Below, piece after piece: positions 10,153 to 18,903 of a stretch of 64,000 nucleotides of DNA. The notes under the pieces are model-generated. The model was not told the origin of the DNA. It saw nothing but the letters and a program-made list of their open reading frames with translations, and did not search any database. Location of the stretch: assembly GCA_013298145.1 (NCBI GenBank), contig JAAFJO010000002.1:310001-374000 (forward strand), in the 5' to 3' direction. A program made the translations under genes and the position numbers. This DNA comes from Betaproteobacteria bacterium (GTDB lineage Bacteria; Pseudomonadota; Gammaproteobacteria; Burkholderiales; Casimicrobiaceae). Within the stretch, counting starts at the first letter, position 1, and each line of letters begins with the position of its first letter.

Positions 10153-13100
10153 ATGTGGATGACGAGAGTTGCGATTAGCAACCCGGTGTTTTGCGCGATG
10201 GTCATGTTCGCGCTCATGGTGATGGGCGCGGTGTCTTACATGCGCCTGCCGGTCGATTCGATGCCTGATGTACAAGTGCCAATCGGCGTGGTGTATGTGG
10301 CCTACCCTGGCGCATCACCGCAAGCCGTTGAAAACGATCTAACGAAGCCGATTGAAAACGCGCTTAATCCAATCTCTGGCGTGAAGAAAATCCGTTCGCG
10401 CTCGCGTGAGGGTTCGAGTTTGGTGATTGTCGAATTCGACATGAACATCAAGATGGACGTAGCGATCCAGGATATGCGCGACAAGCTCGCGCAGGTTCGC
10501 CCGAGCTTCCCCAAAGAGGCGAAAGACCCCTACATTTCGAAGGCCAATAACGACGATGACCAAGCGGTCGTCTCGCTCGGCGTTACATCGAAAACGATGG
10601 CACCCGCCGACGTTGCGTATTACGTCGAAGAGATCATTCGAAAGCGCCTGGAAAACGTAACCGGTGTCGCCACTGTGGACACCATCGGTGCCGCGTCCCG
10701 CGAGGTGCGGATCGAAGTTGATCCCGCCAAACTTCGCGCGCGCCGCATCGGCGTAGATCAAGTGATTGCAGCGCTGCGTAACGACAATATCGATGTGCCG
10801 GTGGGCATCATCACGTCAGGCGTGAATGACAAATCCGTCCGCATCGATGCGCGATTCAAATCAATCGCCGATTTTGAAAATTTGGTGATCGCGCGACGCG
10901 ATGGAATGCAGGTGCGTGTTTCGGATATCGGCGTCGTTGTCGACGGTACGCGCGAGCAGAATAGTTTCGCGCGGATTGACGGCTCGAAAGCCGTCATCCT
11001 TGATATGAAAAAGGTGCGCGGCACCAATACGGTTGAAGTCGGCGAGGGCGTGAAGCGCGCGATTGAGCGGGTAAAGAAAGAGTTACCTAAAGAAATCGAG
11101 TTATCGATCCTTTCTGATCAGTCGCGCTACGTGAAAGCGTCGGTGAAAAACGTGCAGCGCACCATCATCGAAGGCGCGATCTTGACGGTGTTCATCGTCT
11201 TCCTATTTCTTGCCTCGTGGCGCTCAACCGTGATCACCGCGCTCACACTCCCGATTTCCGTGGTCGCGACGTTCATCGCGCTCTACGCCTTCGGCTTCAC
11301 ACTCAATTCGCTAACGCTGATGGCGCTCTCGCTGTGTATCGGTCTTTTGATTGATGACGCGATTGTCGTTCGTGAAAACATCGTGCGCCATCTGCACATG
11401 GGCAAATCGCATGCACAAGCGGCCCAGGAAGCCACCGATGAGATCGGTTTAGCGGTGCTTGCCACCACGCTTGCCATTGTGGCGGTGTTTACGCCGATCG
11501 CCTTCATGGGCGGCATCATTGGGCTCTACTTTTTCCAATTCGGAATCACCATCGTGGTGGCCGTGATGGTGTCGCTCTTCGTGAGCTTCACACTTGATCC
11601 GATGCTCTCGTCGGTGTGGCCCGATCCAGAAGGCGAACGCTTCAAGCGCTTCCCTTGGCTTGGGCGGCTATTGGCAGGATTTGATCGCGGCATGGAGGGG
11701 ATGCAGCATCGCTATGAACGGGTGATGCGCTGGGCGCTCTCCCATCGGAAGTCCACCATTGCCATCGCGCTCGGATCGCTCGGCGCAAGCGTTGCGCTCA
11801 TGATGGGCGGCGTGATCGGATCGGAGTTTGTGCCGCGTGACGACCAAAGCGAATTTGGTATGCGCATTGAAACGCCCGTGGGATCGAGTTTGGATTACAC
11901 GCTCGCGAAAACGGAGCAGGTTGAAGCGGTGCTTCGCACGCTGCCGGAAGTAAAGCGCATCTACTCGTGGGTGGGCGGTGGAAACGGCCGCAATACGGGT
12001 CGAGTCACCGTGTTGCTCGTGCCTCGCGATGATCGTAAGCGCAGTCAAAAACAAGTTGAGGATGCCGCTCGCGAGCTCGTGAAGCCAATTGCAGGGCTCA
12101 CTTCAACCGTGGGATGGAATCGCCCAATTCAAATTGCGCTTCTCGGCCCCGACGTAACCGTGTTGTCCAGAATTTCGCAGCAGCTCGCAGCCGAAATCGC
12201 GAAGATTCCAGGGGCCGTAGAAGTGGAAACAAGCGAGAAGGCCGCCGTGCCGGCGCTTGCGATCACGCTCAAGCGCGCGGAGGCCGCTGAGTTTGGCATT
12301 ACCCCTGCGACGCTTGGAACCATCACGCGCACGCTAGTTGCGGGTGACGCGGTGACGACCTGGCTTTCGCCGCAGGGAAACTCGGTGGACGTCTCGGTTC
12401 GCTTGCCGAGCGAGCTCAAAAGCAATGCCCAACAGCTGATGCAAATTCCGCTCAACAACCCGCGCGCACCCGATGGCGAAGCGCTCGCGCTGGAGCGCGT
12501 GGCGTTGGTGAGCGAAAGCGCGAATCCGAAAATCATTGAGCGCTCCAATTTGCAGCGGCAAATTACTGTGAGCGCGGGCGTCTCTGGGAAGACGCAGGGC
12601 GAGGTTGGCGGCGAAGCCAATCGCATCATGAAGGAATTCGAACTTCCGCCGGGTTATCGATTCGATGTTGGCGGCGACAACCAGATGATGGCGGAATCAT
12701 TCGGCTTTGCCATGCTCGCGCTTGGCATGGCGGTCGTGTTCATCTATTTCGTGCTCGGTTCGCAATTCCACAGTTTCGCGCAGCCGATTGCGATCATGAT
12801 GACCCTGCCGCTTTCTCTGATCGGCGTGTTGATCGCTCTCGCGGTAACGCGAACCACGTTCAACTTGTTTGCCATGATCGCTTTCATCATGCTCATGGGC
12901 TTGGTGGTGAAAAACGGCATCTTGCTGGTCGACTTTGCCAATCAGGTGCGACGCGAGCGCGGACTCTCGGTGATCGAATCGCTGGTAACGGCGGGCCACA
13001 TCCGATTGCGGCCGATTTTGATGACGACTGCTGCGATGGTGTTTGGCATGTTGCCGATGGCGCTTGCGCTCGAAGAAGGCGCTGATGGCACCATGGGGCG

Positions 13101-13254
13101 CGCGATCATCGGCGGTGTGCTTTCGTCAACGCTCCTCACCTTGATCGTGGTGCCCGTGATTTACGCGATCATCGAGGAATGGAAAGAACGCCGGGCGGCG
13201 AAGCGACTGCTTCGAAAGCGTGCATCGGTCATCGAAGCCGCACCCGCAGAATGA
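10153..13254 (+). CDS. RND efflux pump, inner-membrane permease subunit
   Basis: A 1033-residue RND transporter with the expected two-fold layout: membrane helix 1, a large periplasmic loop, six helices (about residues 335-540), a second large loop and five more helices. The paired acidic residues of helix 4 that carry protons are present as Asp401-Asp402 in LLIDDAIVVREN. That sequence and the overall length match the multidrug (HAE1-like) branch rather than heavy-metal exporters. The gene forms an operon with the adaptor upstream; a TolC-type channel is encoded 1.2 kb downstream. Confidence 0.95.
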   Translation: MWMTRVAISNPVFCAMVMFALMVMGAVSYMRLPVDSMPDVQVPIGVVYVAYPGASPQAVENDLTKPIENALNPISGVKKIRSRSREGSSLVIVEFDMNIKMDVAIQDMRDKLAQVRPSFPKEAKDPYISKANNDDDQAVVSLGVTSKTMAPADVAYYVEEIIRKRLENVTGVATVDTIGAASREVRIEVDPAKLRARRIGVDQVIAALRNDNIDVPVGIITSGVNDKSVRIDARFKSIADFENLVIARRDGMQVRVSDIGVVVDGTREQNSFARIDGSKAVILDMKKVRGTNTVEVGEGVKRAIERVKKELPKEIELSILSDQSRYVKASVKNVQRTIIEGAILTVFIVFLFLASWRSTVITALTLPISVVATFIALYAFGFTLNSLTLMALSLCIGLLIDDAIVVRENIVRHLHMGKSHAQAAQEATDEIGLAVLATTLAIVAVFTPIAFMGGIIGLYFFQFGITIVVAVMVSLFVSFTLDPMLSSVWPDPEGERFKRFPWLGRLLAGFDRGMEGMQHRYERVMRWALSHRKSTIAIALGSLGASVALMMGGVIGSEFVPRDDQSEFGMRIETPVGSSLDYTLAKTEQVEAVLRTLPEVKRIYSWVGGGNGRNTGRVTVLLVPRDDRKRSQKQVEDAARELVKPIAGLTSTVGWNRPIQIALLGPDVTVLSRISQQLAAEIAKIPGAVEVETSEKAAVPALAITLKRAEAAEFGITPATLGTITRTLVAGDAVTTWLSPQGNSVDVSVRLPSELKSNAQQLMQIPLNNPRAPDGEALALERVALVSESANPKIIERSNLQRQITVSAGVSGKTQGEVGGEANRIMKEFELPPGYRFDVGGDNQMMAESFGFAMLALGMAVVFIYFVLGSQFHSFAQPIAIMMTLPLSLIGVLIALAVTRTTFNLFAMIAFIMLMGLVVKNGILLVDFANQVRRERGLSVIESLVTAGHIRLRPILMTTAAMVFGMLPMALALEEGADGTMGRAIIGGVLSSTLLTLIVVPVIYAIIEEWKERRAAKRLLRKRASVIEAAPAE

Positions 13255-13393
13255 TTGCGCTCGCACTTGCCAAGCCAAATGATTGCGGTAAACTTCGTTA
13301 ATGACTCGCGGTCATTTATTTGGGTTGGTGCGGCCGACGCGCTCTAAAATCGAAGGTTTTTAATCCAACCCCGGCATTCCAATTTTTCGCGCT

Positions 13394-14053
13394 ATGAACA
13401 TCGAACAAGTCCGTTTCAACATGATCGAGCAACAAATCCGCACCTGGGATGTGCTCGACACCGATGTGCTTGATTTGCTCCATGAGATTAAGCGTGAGAG
13501 CTTCGTTCCAGCCGAACAGCGGCCGTTTGCGCTGATGGATATTGAGACGCCGCTCGCGCCTGTATCAGCGGTAGCCAAGATGTGGCCGCCGCGCGTTGAG
13601 GCGCGCGTGGTTCAAGATTTGGCGCTTCGCGGCAGCGAGCGCGTGCTTGAAGTGGGCAGCGGGAGCGGCTATCTCACCGCGCTTCTCGCCGCGCGTTCAA
13701 AGCAAGTCACGAGCGTGGAGATCGATCAGGCGCTTGCCGCGTTTGCACGCGACAACCTGACTCGCGCCGGTGTTACCAACGCAACAGTTACAGTGGGCGA
13801 CGCCTCAAAAAACTGGGGCCACGGAAGAGAATACGATGTAGTCGTGTTTACCGGTTCAATGGAGCGTCTCCCTGATGAAATCTGGTCTTGCGTCGCAGAG
13901 TCGGGTCGCGTGTTTGCAATTGTGGGCGCTGCGCCGGTGATGTACGCCACGATTTTTGAGAAGCAAGGCGAGGTTGTGCGTTCGCGTCGATTGTTCGAAA
14001 CACTCGTTGCGCCGCTGACGAACGCGGCGAAGATTGACGCGTTCGTTTTCTAA
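13394..14053 (+). CDS. Protein-L-isoaspartate O-methyltransferase family protein
   Basis: A 219-residue SAM-dependent methyltransferase of the PCMT family. The N-terminal MIEQQIRTWDVLD segment and the SAM-binding motif I (RVLEVGSGSGYLTALLA, about residues 79-95) are clear, followed by motif II-like acidic residues (SVEIDQ). True Pcm repairs isoaspartyl residues; this shorter branch is common in betaproteobacteria and its substrate is less certain. The stop codon directly abuts the next start, so it is coupled with the rhodanese gene. Confidence 0.85.
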   Translation: MNIEQVRFNMIEQQIRTWDVLDTDVLDLLHEIKRESFVPAEQRPFALMDIETPLAPVSAVAKMWPPRVEARVVQDLALRGSERVLEVGSGSGYLTALLAARSKQVTSVEIDQALAAFARDNLTRAGVTNATVTVGDASKNWGHGREYDVVVFTGSMERLPDEIWSCVAESGRVFAIVGAAPVMYATIFEKQGEVVRSRRLFETLVAPLTNAAKIDAFVF

Positions 14054-14383
14054 ATGATTTCCCAGATCGAACCCACCGAACTCGCCAGCGCACTGAAAAG
14101 TGGCCGCTCACTCGCGCTCCTAGATGTTCGCGAACCTTGGGAGGTCCAGCAAGCGGTGATCGCGGGCTCGATCAACATGCCGATGCAAAGCGTCCCGCAA
14201 AGCCTGGAAGCGATTCGCAAATTGCAAAGCGACGCTGAGCTCGTTGTGATTTGTCATCACGGCGCGCGCAGCATGTATGTTGCGCAATTCCTGCAGCATC
14301 AAGGCTTTGACGATCTCATCAATCTTCGCGGCGGCATCGATGCTTGGAGCCGCCAGGTTGATCCGACTGTTCCCGTTTACTAG
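14054..14383 (+). CDS. Rhodanese-like sulfurtransferase
   Basis: A 109-residue single-domain rhodanese. The first signature LLDVREPWE and the active-site loop VICHHGARSMYV (catalytic Cys about residue 72) are both present, so a persulfide-carrying enzyme is likely. It begins immediately after the stop of the methyltransferase gene and is followed 67 bp later by the TolC-like gene. A small rhodanese in this position is shared with other betaproteobacteria; no function in efflux is shown. Confidence 0.9.
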   Translation: MISQIEPTELASALKSGRSLALLDVREPWEVQQAVIAGSINMPMQSVPQSLEAIRKLQSDAELVVICHHGARSMYVAQFLQHQGFDDLINLRGGIDAWSRQVDPTVPVY

Positions 14384-14450
14384 GTGGCCGCTGCCGCCGC
14401 TCTGCTTGGTTTTCCTCCTCTTCAACGCACCCCAATAGAAAAATCTCACC

Positions 14451-15806
14451 ATGCGTAACTTGCGATTGAACGTACTCTCCAGTGTCATCGGTGCGGCGCT
14501 GGCCGTGACTGCTGGTGCTGTCTCCGCGCAAACGGCTGATCTGCTCTCGCTCTACCGCGAAGCCACGCGCCAAGATCCCGCAGTTGCGGCAGCAGAGGCG
14601 AGTTTGCAGGCCGCCCGTGAGCGGCTCGCGCAGTCAGAAGCGGCCAACGGGCTCTCGGCCACTGTCTCAGCCAGCGCGAGCGCAAACTATGGCGACTCAC
14701 GCGTTCGCGGCTTGCCTTCATCGATTGGTCAGGTTGATCGCGGCTACCTAAACGGCAGCGTCACCGCGCAAGTCACTAAGCCTTTGATTCGCAGCTCGAT
14801 CAAAGTAGGCATCGAGCAGGCGCGCGCTGGGGTGTCGCTCTCGGAAATCTCGGTGGCTTCGGCCAAGCAAGATCTCGCCACGCGCGTTGCTCAGGCTTAC
14901 TTCGATGTGCTCCTCGCGCAAGATAACGTGACGCTCGTCGGCGCACAAAAAGCCGCCGTTGGCGAGCAGCTTGCGCAAGCGAAACGTAACTTCGAAGTAG
15001 GAACGGCAACGATTGTTGACACTAACGAAGCGCAAGCCCGCTACGACCAAGTGCTCGCGCAAGAAATCGCAGCCAACAACGAACTTGATCGTACTCGCTG
15101 GGCGCTTCGTAACACTGTGGGCCGCTTCGAAGCCAGTATCGCTGGACTCAAACCGAGCATCATGATTGATGCGCCGCAGCCGGCAAACATGGAAGCTTGG
15201 GTCACGCGCGCAGAGCGCGATGCCTTCGGTGTGCGCATTGCGCAGCAATCGCTCGCAGTGACTGAATTCGATGTGAAACGCGCGCAAACCGGCAAAGATT
15301 GGACGCTTGATGCATCCGCCAGCGCAACCCATGGTCAAAACACGGGATCGCTCGCCTCATCGCGCGGCGGTTTCAGTACCACGGGTCTCGTTGGCGTGAA
15401 TTTCCAAATGCCGTTTGATATTTCGGGTGCGGTTGACGCGCGCATTCGCGAAGCGATCTCGAATGTGGAAAAGGCAAGAAACGATGTCGAGAGCGCGCGC
15501 CGCACGGCCGCCCTTGGCGTTCGCCAAACCTACCTTGGCGTGACCAGTGGCATCGCAAGTGTCGCAGCGCAGCAGCAAGCGCTTAAATCTGCCGAAACCT
15601 TACTCGCCTCAACGAAGCTAGGCCTCGAGGTAGGTGTACGTACGAACCTGGACGTATTGAACGCGCAGCAAACGCTCACCCAAGTCCAGCGCGATCTTGC
15701 TCAGGCCCGCTACAACGCGATTCTCAATCGCCTGCGTCTTGAAGCTGCATCGGGCGATCTAAACGAAGACGACATTCGCCGCACGAACGACTATCTGGGT
15801 CGCTAA
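14451..15806 (+). CDS. TolC-family outer-membrane channel protein
   Basis: A 451-residue outer-membrane efflux protein. The signal peptide runs to VSAQTADL (cleavage near residue 25). Two internally similar OEP halves follow (about residues 30-230 and 245-440), rich in Ala/Gln heptad helices such as ARYDQVLAQEIAANNELDRT. It should trimerise into a beta barrel plus periplasmic tunnel serving type I secretion and RND pumps, here plausibly the pump encoded just upstream. Confidence 0.92.
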   Translation: MRNLRLNVLSSVIGAALAVTAGAVSAQTADLLSLYREATRQDPAVAAAEASLQAARERLAQSEAANGLSATVSASASANYGDSRVRGLPSSIGQVDRGYLNGSVTAQVTKPLIRSSIKVGIEQARAGVSLSEISVASAKQDLATRVAQAYFDVLLAQDNVTLVGAQKAAVGEQLAQAKRNFEVGTATIVDTNEAQARYDQVLAQEIAANNELDRTRWALRNTVGRFEASIAGLKPSIMIDAPQPANMEAWVTRAERDAFGVRIAQQSLAVTEFDVKRAQTGKDWTLDASASATHGQNTGSLASSRGGFSTTGLVGVNFQMPFDISGAVDARIREAISNVEKARNDVESARRTAALGVRQTYLGVTSGIASVAAQQQALKSAETLLASTKLGLEVGVRTNLDVLNAQQTLTQVQRDLAQARYNAILNRLRLEAASGDLNEDDIRRTNDYLGR

Positions 15807-15931
15807 GAAGCGGTTAATTTTTGTGGCGTGGCTTGGAAAGATCCTTTAGCGCGAATTGACCCGCGCTAAGCTGTACATTCACCGTCGCGCGCGAAGCCAC
15901 GCGCCACGCGTAGATCGAAGTGCCGACCGCT

Positions 15932-16882
15932 CTACTTCTTGGGCTGTTCAGCGGGCTTCGCTGCCGCTGGCGGCGCAGCAGTCGCAGGCGCTTGCAAAAC
16001 GGAATCGGCGACTAGCGGCGTGACCTTGATGCCGCGCTTCTCCAGGGCTTGCAACAAGTTGGTCGGCCCATGCATGTGCGCAACGCCAATGGCGATGAAG
16101 TGTTTTTCGTTTTTCGCGAGGTAGCCGTCAATGGTCTCCGCCATCGGCCCGTGGCGATCGTCAAAAATGCGTTGACGGGAACGTTTGCCAATCGGCGAGT
16201 CGCCAAATTCATCCACGGTAATCTTGGCGATGGCTTCGCCGTCTCCGATGCGATATGCGGCAATCATGTCGTTGATGCGACGCTCCATTTTGTTTTCACG
16301 AACGGCAGTGAGAAAGCGATTCATGCCTGCCACCGCCTCGGGGCCATCAGCGCCCGCAAGGCTCGTGCACTGTTTCGGGCCCTCAACCTCCACCACGCGC
16401 TTCTTCTGGAAATACGCTTCGCGTGTAATCACCAAATCAATACCGTCTTCAAAGTCCACGCCGAGTTGGGTTAATTCCGTAACGGTCAGAATGAGATTCA
16501 CCATCCAAAGCTTCCGACCGTCGAGTTTTTTCAGATCGAGCCCAGAGGCTTTTGCATAGCGCGAGAGCTGCTGCATTTCTTCTTCGGGCAAAAGCTTGTC
16601 GAGCTTTTCGTTGGTGGCGGCCAGACGGTTGCACGCAACGCGCGTGTCATCGCGTGTGACATCGACTTCGACCGCGATGACGTCTGCCGCATCAAAGCGA
16701 GTGCGAACAAACGTGGGCACTGGATAGAAATCCGGCTTCCCGACATGGAGCGAGCCGAATAGCGTTGCCGTTTTCCCGTTTTTCGATAGCTCCCACAGGA
16801 AGGGCTTTTTCACCTGTGCAGTCGCAGTTTGTGCGAATGCGATCGCAGCGGTGAGCGTAAGAAGTGTGAAGAGACGTTTCAT
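15932..16882 (-). CDS. TraB/GumN family protein
   Basis: A 316-residue protein with a signal peptide from the chosen start (MKRLFTLLTL...ATAQV). The TraB/GumN hallmark GSLHVG occurs about residue 43 and the second histidine motif IGVAHMHGP near residue 265. The family is proposed to be metal-dependent proteases related to the Tiki fold; activity here is inferred. The C-terminus is an Ala/Pro tail. Its start codon lies only 18 bp from that of the divergent AmpG-like gene. Confidence 0.88.
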   Translation of the reverse strand: MKRLFTLLTLTAAIAFAQTATAQVKKPFLWELSKNGKTATLFGSLHVGKPDFYPVPTFVRTRFDAADVIAVEVDVTRDDTRVACNRLAATNEKLDKLLPEEEMQQLSRYAKASGLDLKKLDGRKLWMVNLILTVTELTQLGVDFEDGIDLVITREAYFQKKRVVEVEGPKQCTSLAGADGPEAVAGMNRFLTAVRENKMERRINDMIAAYRIGDGEAIAKITVDEFGDSPIGKRSRQRIFDDRHGPMAETIDGYLAKNEKHFIAIGVAHMHGPTNLLQALEKRGIKVTPLVADSVLQAPATAAPPAAAKPAEQPKK

Positions 16883-16900
16883 AGCGCGGATAATAGCTTG

Positions 16901-18262
16901 ATGCAAAACCAGACAACTAACGCGGCGCAAACGGGGGCCGCTGACTTGCCGCCGCGCGACGCGCCGGAACCGAAGAAAACTTGGCGAGAGGCCTTACAGG
17001 TTTATCTCGAACCGGCGTCCCTGCGCATGTTTGCGCTTGGCTTTTCGGCTGGCTTGCCGCTGCTACTTGTTTTTGGAACCTTGTCGTTTTGGCTGCGCGA
17101 AGCGGGCGTGAACCGCGCGACAATTGGGTTTATCAGTTGGGTGACGCTCGCCTACGCCTTCAAATGGTGCTGGGCACCGCTCGTGGATCGTCTGCCGATT
17201 CCCGTGTTCACGCGCATGCTTGGGCGGCGTCGCAGTTGGTTGTTGCTCGCGCAAATCGGCGTGGTCATTGGGCTCGTCGGGATGGCGTTTTCCGATCCGA
17301 AAGTTTCGATTCACGCGATCGTTTGGTTCGCGTTACTGGTTGCGTTTTCATCCGCCACGCAAGACATCGCGCTCGACGCGTTTCGCATTGAATCGGGCGA
17401 TAAAGAACGGCAATCCGCGTTATCCGCGACGTATCAAATGGGCTACCGAATCGCGATGATCTGGGCGGGCGCGGGTGTGCTCTGGATTGCGGCGCGCGCA
17501 GAAGTCGCGAACCCTCAGAACTACGATGTGAATGCGTGGAAAGTGGCGTATCTGGTGATGGCTGCATCCATGATTGTTGGTTTTGCGACGGTGCTTTTCT
17601 CGAAGGAGCCTGCGCCGCAGCCGCTTACGCGACCGAAGAACGTGTTCGAGTGGCTGCAATCGGCGCTGATTGAGCCTTTCGCTGACTTTTTCCGCCGCTA
17701 CAAATGGCATGCCGCACTGATCCTCGCGCTCATCGCAACGTACCGCATCAGCGACATCGTGATGGGCATCATGGCCAATCCGTTTTATGTGGACATGGGC
17801 TACACGAAAGACGAGGTCGCCTCCATTGCCAAGGTGTACGGCGTAATCATGACGCTCGTCGGCGCGTTTGTCGGCGGCGTGCTCTCGATCAAGATCGGCA
17901 TGATGCGCACCCTGATGCTGGGCGCAATTCTTTCTGCCGCGAGCAACTTACTTTTCGCATGGCTCACCACGCGTGGGCATGATGTGCAAGCGCTAACACT
18001 CGTCATTTCCATCGATAACTTGAGCGCTGGCATCGCATCCACTGCGTTCATCGCCTACATGTCGAGCCTCACCAACATCAGCTATTCGGCAACGCAATAC
18101 GCGCTGCTTTCGTCGATGATGCTCTTGCTGCCGAAATGGATTGCAGGGTTCTCGGGGGTCGCGGTGAACGCAGTTGGCTATCCTTCGTTTTTCATCGGGA
18201 CCGCGATGCTTGGCGTGCCTGTTTTGATCTTGATTTGGATTGCTTCGCGCAAACTGAAGTAA
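16901..18262 (+). CDS. AmpG-like MFS transporter
   Basis: A 453-residue, ~12-14 helix major-facilitator protein. The N-terminal region (LRMFALGFSAGLPLLLVFGTLSFWLRE) and the loop RLPIPVFTRMLGRRRSWLL are typical of AmpG permeases, which import anhydromuropeptides for cell-wall recycling and beta-lactamase induction. The start at 16901 is preferred because it begins just past the start of the divergent gene; no strong ribosome site is seen. Substrate is inferred from family only. Confidence 0.85.
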   Translation: MQNQTTNAAQTGAADLPPRDAPEPKKTWREALQVYLEPASLRMFALGFSAGLPLLLVFGTLSFWLREAGVNRATIGFISWVTLAYAFKWCWAPLVDRLPIPVFTRMLGRRRSWLLLAQIGVVIGLVGMAFSDPKVSIHAIVWFALLVAFSSATQDIALDAFRIESGDKERQSALSATYQMGYRIAMIWAGAGVLWIAARAEVANPQNYDVNAWKVAYLVMAASMIVGFATVLFSKEPAPQPLTRPKNVFEWLQSALIEPFADFFRRYKWHAALILALIATYRISDIVMGIMANPFYVDMGYTKDEVASIAKVYGVIMTLVGAFVGGVLSIKIGMMRTLMLGAILSAASNLLFAWLTTRGHDVQALTLVISIDNLSAGIASTAFIAYMSSLTNISYSATQYALLSSMMLLLPKWIAGFSGVAVNAVGYPSFFIGTAMLGVPVLILIWIASRKLK

Positions 18263-18424
18263 CGTGAAGCGTGAATACGTTAGCTTTTGCGACTAAGCCA
18301 CAATTATCGCGGGTCAACGTTGGCATTACTTTTGTTATTGAAATGTAAATTTTCGGCTCGCTTTCCCTGATTAAGCGAGGGTAAGCGCCGAATAGTTAAG
18401 TAGAAGATTCGTGGAGAAATCACT

Positions 18425-18901
18425 ATGCCTGTGAGCCTCACCTTAAACGGCGCGCCGCTCAGTTTGAATGTCCCTGATGAGAAACCGCTCTTGTGGGCGA
18501 TTCGCGAAGACGCGAACCTCACTGGCACCAAGTTCGGCTGCGGCATCGCGATGTGTGGCGCCTGCACGGTGCACGTGAACGGCGAGGCGACGCGCACCTG
18601 CGTGTTGCCATGTTCCGCGGTCGCGGGCAAAGACGTGACGACGATCGAAGGCATCACGTCGAAAGGCCTGAATGCCGTGCAGCAAGCGTGGATTGAAATG
18701 CAAGTGCCGCAGTGCGGTTACTGCCAGAGCGGCTTCATCATGGCCGTCACCGCGCTCCTCGATAAGAACCCGAATCCGAGCGACGCGGAAGTCGATGCCG
18801 CGATCACGAATTTGTGTCGTTGCGGCACCTATCCGGCGATGCGAAAAGCGATCAAGCGTGCGGTTCAGATCAATACGGAAATCAAGAAAGGAGCGAAGTA
18901 A
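18425..18901 (+). CDS. [2Fe-2S] subunit of a molybdenum hydroxylase (isoquinoline 1-oxidoreductase alpha type)
   Basis: A 158-residue iron-sulfur subunit of the xanthine oxidase family. Both clusters are visible: the plant-type motif CGIAMCGACTVHVNG with a later Cys (about residues 39-62), and the C-terminal four-helix cluster CGYCQSG...CRCGTYPAMRKAI. It carries electrons from the molybdenum site to an external acceptor. The large subunit starts two bases after its stop, so the genes are co-translated. No FAD subunit is encoded nearby, which fits the isoquinoline/aldehyde type rather than xanthine dehydrogenase. Confidence 0.93.
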   Translation: MPVSLTLNGAPLSLNVPDEKPLLWAIREDANLTGTKFGCGIAMCGACTVHVNGEATRTCVLPCSAVAGKDVTTIEGITSKGLNAVQQAWIEMQVPQCGYCQSGFIMAVTALLDKNPNPSDAEVDAAITNLCRCGTYPAMRKAIKRAVQINTEIKKGAK

Positions 18902-18903
18902 TC

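Noticed and set aside
10153..13254. Heavy-metal (CzcA-like) exporter
   Set aside because: The helix-4 signature and length fit the multidrug branch, and no metal-binding genes adjoin.
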